A DNA stretch of 64,000 nucleotides from Brevibacterium daeguense (GTDB lineage: Bacteria > Actinomycetota > Actinomycetes > Actinomycetales > Brevibacteriaceae): positions 310,001-374,000 of the forward strand of contig NZ_JAJTWW010000004.1 in NCBI RefSeq assembly GCF_021729135.1, in the 5' to 3' direction. The notes under the pieces are model-generated. The model saw only the letters and a program-made list of their open reading frames with translations, ran no database searches and was not told the origin of the DNA. Below, piece after piece: positions 58,811 through 64,000 of the stretch. Position numbers and translations under genes: made by a program. Position 1 is the stretch's first letter, and each line of letters begins with the position of its first letter.

Positions 58811-60754
58811 TCAGAACGGGGGCACATCGGGCCGCTGTCGAGTCGGTGGCGGCGGCTGCCTCACTAACGACAACTGGTTCTGAACGTGGTCGCTCACGCT
58901 GTCCAGGTACTCGGGCATTGCCGGGCCGATCCGGCTGCGGAACTTCGCATGGAATATCGGCTCCTGCGCCGGGTCCACGCGGCTCGGGGGAATCCACCCG
59001 GGCAGCCCGCCGAGCAGCACCACCTGCCACCCGTTTCGGTCGTGCCACCCGTGGTGAAATCCGCACAGCAAGGTCATCGAGTTGATGTCGGTGGGCCCAC
59101 CTCGGCTGTAGGGCACCATATGATGAGCCTCGCAGTACACCGGCGGCACCTCGCAATCCGGGAACGTGCATCCCTGATCGCGGGCCGCAAGCGCCGTCAA
59201 TTGATGTTTGTTCGCGAAGCGATTCTCGGTCCGCAGCGCCACCGTGCCCCGCTCGTCATCCCAGGTCTGCAGATAGACCTTCGCGGCGCACAGATGGGCA
59301 ATCGCCTCCTCCACCCGTACCGGAGCCCGATACTGAGTTGTGGCCGTGCCTGTTCCACGCGCAACTTGTTCCGCCGTCGCCGAGATGACCAAGGCATAGG
59401 CCGGGCCGTGTGAGTTCCGATGCACTCCGGCGTCCTTCACCAGCGCCGCAAACGCGTCGTACCGCTCCAGTCGAGTGCTCCGCTGGTCCAGCACGAAGAG
59501 CGACGACACCCCTGAAGGTTCGCCTGTTGCGGTCACCCCGATGCCGTTCGGCGGTGCGTCGAACGGGTCCGGTGGGTCCTCCCGGTTCAGCACCTCCTCA
59601 CCAGAGCCGAGACGGTTACCGGGATCCGATTCGGCGGTGGCCCTGGCGCCGGCACCACCGAACGTACCGCCGACCGCACCACCAAACGTTGCGCCGGCCG
59701 CACCGTCAACCGTTGAGTGAGAGTCTCCGGTGTCACCGCCGCTGTTCGATTCCCGGGGGCTTACACGACTCTCCGCGCTCTTCGCAGTGCCACCACCGGT
59801 CGAGCGTGTGCTCTTCACGCGATCCTCGATCAGCGACAGCAGCGTCGTGCCGGTCATCGCGTCGAGGAGGCCCCGCACCCGGTAGTCGCCGGACTCCAAT
59901 GCCGTCAACGTCAATGAATAGCTCTCCCGATCCGGCACATCGCGGGGGCAGGCCCCATCCGGATCCAGATGGTCGACGATCCGGCGACCGACCAGTCCGA
60001 GCTCCTTCACCGATAACCGATCCGCCTGCTCGACAAGCAGCGCTTCAGCGCCTTCCCAGTGGCGTGCCCGCACGGCAGGGGGCAGTCGATTGAACGTCGA
60101 CAGCATCGCCTGAACCTGGTCGGTGTTCAGATCGCCCTCGTGCACCTTCGACGCGATCAGCGGAAACTCCGGGGCCTGGGCCTCGCCGGTCAGCGCCACC
60201 CTCTCGCCCAACCGGCGGGCCATAGCCACGCGTCGAGCCGCCTCGGCCGAAGACACCTTCAACTGCTGCATCACCAGCGCCTTCGAACTGCGCACCCCGA
60301 AGCCTTCGGGCAGACCACTGCGTTCGAACCGGGCGAGCAGCGATACTGACAGCGAATCCGTCACCCGCCGAATCGCCTCAGTGGCTCTTAACACCGCCAC
60401 CACCTCGACATCAGCGAAGGCACCGACGGTTTCCCCGACTTCGGCCGACACCACTGACAGGGAATCGAGGAGACCCAGAAGTGCCGGACAGGCAGAGCCC
60501 AGATGCTCCCGCGCAGCTCGATCCACCAGACCACGGAAATCCGCTGAGTTCGGTGCTGCGGCAGGTGCCTCTCCGTCCGAGCCCGCCTCCGACTCCTCGC
60601 TGGTCACCTTTGGAACCTGCGCACCAGAAATCGGCGAGTTGCTCGCCGCCTCGGCCCGAGACTTCTCTGCTGGCTCCGGACGGCTGGGCGGCTCTGCCTT
60701 CGCCACCATCGCCGCCAGTATCTGCTTCACATTCTCCGGAGTGACCATCGTCAT
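58811..60754 (-). CDS. DUF222/HNH endonuclease-like protein (13E12 family)
   Basis: A 647-residue protein. An acidic, Ala-rich N-terminus is followed by the DUF222 domain (about residues 70-300) and a Gly/Ser-rich linker (330-400, with repeated TFGGAVGGTFGGAG). The C-terminal HNH domain starts near 529: CTFPDC, CEAHHMVPYSRGG with the His pair at 544-545, and LLCGFHHGWHDRNGW. The HNH residues are intact, so nuclease activity is plausible. Such genes are multicopy in mycobacteria and relatives and several are damage-inducible. The ATG at 60754 has GGAG about ten bases upstream. It is divergent from the SOS-box radical SAM gene. Confidence 0.88.
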   Translation of the reverse strand: MTMVTPENVKQILAAMVAKAEPPSRPEPAEKSRAEAASNSPISGAQVPKVTSEESEAGSDGEAPAAAPNSADFRGLVDRAAREHLGSACPALLGLLDSLSVVSAEVGETVGAFADVEVVAVLRATEAIRRVTDSLSVSLLARFERSGLPEGFGVRSSKALVMQQLKVSSAEAARRVAMARRLGERVALTGEAQAPEFPLIASKVHEGDLNTDQVQAMLSTFNRLPPAVRARHWEGAEALLVEQADRLSVKELGLVGRRIVDHLDPDGACPRDVPDRESYSLTLTALESGDYRVRGLLDAMTGTTLLSLIEDRVKSTRSTGGGTAKSAESRVSPRESNSGGDTGDSHSTVDGAAGATFGGAVGGTFGGAGARATAESDPGNRLGSGEEVLNREDPPDPFDAPPNGIGVTATGEPSGVSSLFVLDQRSTRLERYDAFAALVKDAGVHRNSHGPAYALVISATAEQVARGTGTATTQYRAPVRVEEAIAHLCAAKVYLQTWDDERGTVALRTENRFANKHQLTALAARDQGCTFPDCEVPPVYCEAHHMVPYSRGGPTDINSMTLLCGFHHGWHDRNGWQVVLLGGLPGWIPPSRVDPAQEPIFHAKFRSRIGPAMPEYLDSVSDHVQNQLSLVRQPPPPTRQRPDVPPF

Positions 60755-61032
60755 CGACGACCACTCCAACCGAACGGCTGACAAGGACAGAAACGGGATT
60801 GCATCGACGCTCCTCTGCTCGTGCCTCCATTCTATCCTAATTAGAACTGAATTAGAACAGCTCCCTCGAAATTATCTGGTTCTGCACTTTCAGTTCATTA
60901 GCTCTGCCCCTCGACGCGGTGCGACAACGCGCTTTCGACCCGGATCTCAGGACCAGAGGAGCCTTGACCTATATTCGGTCATGTGTTCGAATACAGGTAT
61001 TAATCACCAACAGGAGCGAGGCGGATTGAGCG
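60755..61032. other. Divergent AT-rich promoter region of the DUF222 and radical SAM genes
   Basis: The gap between the two divergent genes is AT-rich, with AATTAGAAC repeated 12 bp apart near 60839-60860. It ends in the promoter with the LexA-like box described separately. No gene fits in it. Confidence 0.6.
60964..60992 (+). promoter_or_regulatory. SOS (LexA) box within the radical SAM promoter
   Basis: TCGGTC-ATGT-GTTCGA at 60975-60990 matches the actinobacterial LexA consensus TCGAAC-N4-GTTCGA at 10 of 12 arm positions, with a perfect right arm. It occupies the spacer and -10 of a promoter formed by TTGACC (60964-60969) and TCGAAT (60987-60992), 17 bp apart. The downstream gene is of the Rv2578c type, whose Mycobacterium tuberculosis relative is, as I recall, in the LexA regulon. 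Confidence 0.65.
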
Positions 61033-62118
61033 ATGAGATGGAGCGAGCAGAGCACCCTCGACGCGCCGGGTGTAGTCAGCGTCAAGGGATTGCTGCGCAC
61101 TGTGCGCACACCGGAATTCGCCGACATGACTTTCCACGAGGTATTGGCGAAGTCCGCCTTGAACAAGGTACCGCCGGCGAGCTCGATGCCGTTCCGATGG
61201 ACGGTGAATCCCTACCGCGGATGCTCACACGCCTGTGTCTACTGTTTCGCCCGTAACACCCATCGCTACCTGGACCTCGACACCGGAGCCGACTTCGACC
61301 GGCAGGTGGTGGTCAAGGTCAACGTCGCCGAGGTTCTCGCAGCCCAGCTCGCCAAGCCCAAGTGGGGCCGCGAGCACGTGGCATTGGGCACCAACACCGA
61401 CCCGTACCAAAGGGCTGAGGGCAGGTACGGCCTCATGCCGGGGATCATCACAGCGCTCGTGGAGCACCGTACGCCGTTTTCCATCCTCACCAAGGGAACG
61501 CTGCTGCGACGCGACCTGCCGCTGCTCGCGCGGGCTGCCCAGGAGGTGCCTGTCGATCTCTCGATGTCGATCGCGATCTATGACGAAGCGCTTCAACAGG
61601 CTGTCGAACCGGGCACTCCGACAACGGCTGCACGACTTGCCACGGTGCGCGCGGCTGCTGACCTGGGTTTTCGGGTCACCGTGTTCCTCATGCCAGTGCT
61701 GCCCTACCTCACCGACTCTGTCGAGCACCTGGAGACGGCGCTCGACAGCATCGCAAGGGCTGGAGCGGCGCGTGTTGTGTACGGCGCCCTGCATCTGCGG
61801 CCGGGCGCGCGCGAGTGGTACCTGGAGTGGATCGACCGGGAGCATCCGCACCTGGCTCCGAAGTACCGCGAAATGTATGCGCGATCTGCTTACGCTCCGA
61901 ACGCGTATCGGCAGTGGCTGGCGCGGCGGATCGACCCACTGGTCGCAGAACACGGGTTGAACGCTCGGGCTGACGAGGAGTACAACCCCACACGTTCCCG
62001 GTCGAATCAGACACGCGCACGAGCACAGCATGATTCAGAAGACGCGAAAGCGCTGGAGCTGCGGACCCAGCGCGCTGGGTCACGCGAGGATCGAAACGCG
62101 GCACCGACTCTGTTCTGA
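61033..62118 (+). CDS. Radical SAM protein of the Rv2578c/SPL-like family
   Basis: A 361-residue [4Fe-4S] radical SAM protein. The cluster cysteines are C63, C67 and C70 in CSHACVYC, preceded by NPYRGC. GTNTDPYQRAEG and ILTKGTLLRRDLPLL follow as in spore-photoproduct-lyase-like proteins. The reaction is unknown, but DNA-lesion or nucleotide chemistry is suspected because mycobacterial members are SOS-controlled. GAGGCGG lies eight bases before the ATG. The stop codon is the first unit of a 22-bp repeat array. Confidence 0.88.
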   Translation: MRWSEQSTLDAPGVVSVKGLLRTVRTPEFADMTFHEVLAKSALNKVPPASSMPFRWTVNPYRGCSHACVYCFARNTHRYLDLDTGADFDRQVVVKVNVAEVLAAQLAKPKWGREHVALGTNTDPYQRAEGRYGLMPGIITALVEHRTPFSILTKGTLLRRDLPLLARAAQEVPVDLSMSIAIYDEALQQAVEPGTPTTAARLATVRAAADLGFRVTVFLMPVLPYLTDSVEHLETALDSIARAGAARVVYGALHLRPGAREWYLEWIDREHPHLAPKYREMYARSAYAPNAYRQWLARRIDPLVAEHGLNARADEEYNPTRSRSNQTRARAQHDSEDAKALELRTQRAGSREDRNAAPTLF

Positions 62119-62179
62119 CTTCCCAGGGAAGCAGCTCTGACTTCTCAGGGCTGCAGTTCTGACTTCCCAGGGCCGCAGC
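62114..62179. repeat. Three 22-bp tandem repeats starting in a stop codon
   Basis: TCTGACTTCCCAGGGAAGCA (first 20 bases of the unit) begins at 62114, 62136 and 62158 with a constant 22-bp period and two to four differences. The TGA of the radical SAM gene (62116-62118) lies in the first unit. Downstream DNA up to 62301 shows nothing else except a tRNA-like fragment that I rejected. Confidence 0.75.
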
Positions 62180-62301
62180 ACGGGCCCTGTGCCCCGCGCC
62201 GGCTCCAGGCGCCCAGGTCAGGTCTTGCGGTCCCGTGTCTGCCCTAATCCTCGAGTCGGCCCTGCATCTCGTGGTCGACCCGAGAATGCGAACCAGCTGA
62301 G

Positions 62302-63087
62302 CTACGAATTCTGATCACTTTCCAGCGGACGCGTGCTCGGGCGCAGGTAGTAGGCGCCGAGTGAACCAGCGAGCGTGGCAAACACGGCGACTGAGTACAC
62401 CGCGAGGACTACCTGCATGACTTTGGAGAATGCATCAGTGGCGGAGATTCCGCTTCCGGTGATGGTTGCCATAGCTGCTTCGTGCAGCACAGTGCTGAAG
62501 TCGGTGTAGGAGCCGACGGCGTACAGAAGCTGACTGGATGCCAGGATGACGACGAGGGTCACGGCCGCCAGCCAGCCGATGCGGCTGGACAACAGCCGCT
62601 CAGCTGACCGTGAACCACGCACCCCTGCTGAGACGATGCCCCCGACTCGCGCAAGGCGGGTAACACGGAGCGCACGAAGCGCCTGCAGCCCTCGGAAGAA
62701 ACGGAGGAATGGAATGAGCAGAAAGATGACCTGCCACCAGTTCCGACGCCAAAACGCTGTCGCGAACCGAGCAATATAGGCTCTCAAGACGAACTCTGCG
62801 ACGAACAATGCCCAAGATATCCACCCCGTAATCGCGAGGATTCGACTCCAGCCGGGTTCCGTCACCAGCAGCTGTCCGAGGACAACGAACAGGAACAGAA
62901 CTCCGAGGAACCCCATCGGTCGATCGAGACGGGCGGCGAGCGCCTCGGCCGCAGCCACCTCGGCTCTCGTCGCCGATTCGTCCTCACGCACTGAGGAAGT
63001 CGCGGAAGGAGGCCCAACCGGTGACCGGGGAGGATTTCCCGGTGACCGAGGAGGCCCATCCGCCGATCGCTTCGAGTTGTTGCGCAA
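62302..63087 (-). CDS. Voltage-gated-type ion channel protein with an unusual pore
   Basis: A six-helix channel subunit. S1 to S3 fall between about residues 55 and 120, S4 is rich in regularly spaced Arg (FFRGLQALRALRVTRLARV), and S5, a pore loop and S6 follow. The filter region reads MATITGSGISATDAF in place of TVGYG, so potassium selectivity is doubtful. The N-terminus is Pro/Ser-rich. The true start is unclear: a TTG at 63087 has GGGGAG eight bases upstream and avoids the divergent gene, while an ATG at 63147 would overlap that gene's start codon. Confidence 0.78.
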   Translation of the reverse strand: MRNNSKRSADGPPRSPGNPPRSPVGPPSATSSVREDESATRAEVAAAEALAARLDRPMGFLGVLFLFVVLGQLLVTEPGWSRILAITGWISWALFVAEFVLRAYIARFATAFWRRNWWQVIFLLIPFLRFFRGLQALRALRVTRLARVGGIVSAGVRGSRSAERLLSSRIGWLAAVTLVVILASSQLLYAVGSYTDFSTVLHEAAMATITGSGISATDAFSKVMQVVLAVYSVAVFATLAGSLGAYYLRPSTRPLESDQNS

Positions 63088-63145
63088 TGCCCTCAACTCC
63101 CCCACGGGTGGCTCCACGGTCGGCAGTCCCGAGCATACTGGGTTC

Positions 63146-64000
63146 ATGATCCCCATCTTCATCGACTGCGACCCCGGAATCGATGACGCCATCGCCCTCG
63201 GGTACGCCCTGTGCCAAGAGGATCTGAACATCACGGGCGTGGCTGCGAGCGGCGGCAACGGCGCCACTGCACAGGTGCTCGACAACGCGCTGAGCTGGCT
63301 CGCGCTCGCGGGCAGAACTGACATCCCGGTCCACCGAGGGGCCGAGCAGCCGTTGGCGGGCGCGACCGAGTTCGCCGAGGAAACCCATGGGCCGACTGGC
63401 GCCGGGTACGCGAATCTCCTCGCCGACCGCACGGCTCTGAGCACGGTCGGTGCAGCGACAGCGTGGGTCGAGGCGGCCCACGCCCACCCCGGACGCCTCG
63501 TCGGCGTACTGCTGGGGCCCGCGACGAATCTCGCACTCGCCCTCGACCTGGAGCCCGAACTGCCACGACTGTTGCGCAGACTCTTCGTCATGGGCGGCTC
63601 GTTCAACTATCGCGGCAACACCCACCCGACGACCGAATGGAACACCACCTTCGACCCTGAAGCCGCCGCGCGCATGTACCAGAGCTTCGGGGAGGCAGAG
63701 CAGCTCCCGGTGATCGGATCCCTCGAAGCGACCGAGTCCATCGTGCTGAGTCCTGATCGTCTGGAGCGCACGGTGAGGGGCGCCTCGGGAGCGGCTGCCG
63801 GCTGGCAACACTGGCTCGAGCATCTGACTGAGGCGCTGCGGTTCTACTTCGAGTTCCACGAGTCCGATGGGCACGGGTATATCGCCCACATCCACGACCC
63901 GTTCGTCTTGGCGGCCGCCGTCGAATGGGCACGAAGAGCGGATCGGCTCGTTGAGTCCGGTCCCGAGGGAGCTGACCCCGAGGAGCACTTGAGCCCCGAG
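63146..64000 (+). CDS. Inosine-uridine nucleoside hydrolase (C-terminus off the window)
   Basis: The first 285 residues of a ribonucleoside hydrolase that splits nucleosides to ribose and base. The calcium-binding DCDPGIDDA motif is at residues 8-16; GVAASGGNGATAQV, LLGPATNLALAL, FVMGGSFNYRGN and the HDPFVLAA block with the catalytic His all appear. No ribosome-binding site is seen. CATACT at 63134-63139 ends six bases before the ATG, which would fit a leaderless transcript. The gene continues past the right edge. Confidence 0.9.
   Translation, partial: MIPIFIDCDPGIDDAIALGYALCQEDLNITGVAASGGNGATAQVLDNALSWLALAGRTDIPVHRGAEQPLAGATEFAEETHGPTGAGYANLLADRTALSTVGAATAWVEAAHAHPGRLVGVLLGPATNLALALDLEPELPRLLRRLFVMGGSFNYRGNTHPTTEWNTTFDPEAAARMYQSFGEAEQLPVIGSLEATESIVLSPDRLERTVRGASGAAAGWQHWLEHLTEALRFYFEFHESDGHGYIAHIHDPFVLAAAVEWARRADRLVESGPEGADPEEHLSPE

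Noticed and set aside
62255..62306. tRNA-like sequence on the minus strand (GTAGCTCAGCTGGTTCG)
   Set aside because: Only a D-arm-like piece is present; no acceptor stem, anticodon loop or T-arm can be folded, and it overlaps the stop codon of the channel gene. At most it is a relic.

Overview
The window is high-GC DNA from an actinomycete. Dense short-spaced genes, DUF222/HNH (13E12-type) and Rv2578c-type genes, an AfsR/SARP regulator and two mycothiol-type DinB proteins all point to Actinomycetota. The general flavour is Micrococcales, and Brevibacterium is my best guess, by inference only. I recognise no rRNA gene, intact tRNA gene, CRISPR array or phage module. About 60 genes or relics can be supported; both outermost genes run off the window.

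Layout. 1-6.2 kb: FAD monooxygenase (partial), acyl-CoA ligase, HMA-domain metal chaperone, cysteine hydrolase, methyltransferase, a small repeat protein and a BASS-type transporter. 6.3-12.4 kb: an AfsR-like SARP regulator divergent from a methyltransferase and a flavin monooxygenase, with heptamer repeats at SARP spacing between them. 12.4-20.6 kb: a catabolic locus (Ldh2-type imine reductase, DadA-like dehydrogenase, polar amino-acid ABC transporter, flavin-dependent demethylase-like enzyme, divergent GntR regulator) that looks built for N-methylated or D-configured cyclic amino acids. 20.6-31.9 kb: transporters (SulP, EamA, AtoE) and small enzymes with HxlR control. 32-38 kb: small regulator/target modules (XRE, MarR, ArsR), several with clear palindromic operators. 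38.3-47.3 kb: a large SWIM-SNF2 helicase, an MFS transporter, DUF421, patatin and a PadR/HAAS pair. 47.4-53.4 kb: a mobile-DNA zone with a truncated IS110 element, a frameshifted IS1380 element and an 18-bp direct repeat bracketing a 5-kb block that carries a second monooxygenase related to the one at the left edge. 54-58.5 kb: two tandem class A penicillin-binding proteins. 58.8-64 kb: a DUF222/HNH protein divergent from a radical SAM protein with a LexA-like box, then an ion-channel protein and a nucleoside hydrolase.

The most unusual overall property is the number of short tandem duplications (16-35 bp, two to four copies) in intergenic DNA. They often touch a stop codon, a promoter or an IS junction. 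Several genes also carry in-frame repeats of the same kind. The best single regulatory discoveries are the twin 20-bp operators at 31976-32041, the nested ArsR-type palindromes at 38032-38065, the PadR-type palindrome inside a leaderless promoter at 45907-45943, and the SOS box at 60975-60990. Coordinates of starts were chosen from ribosome-binding sites by eye; family assignments come from motifs and recollection, not from searches.
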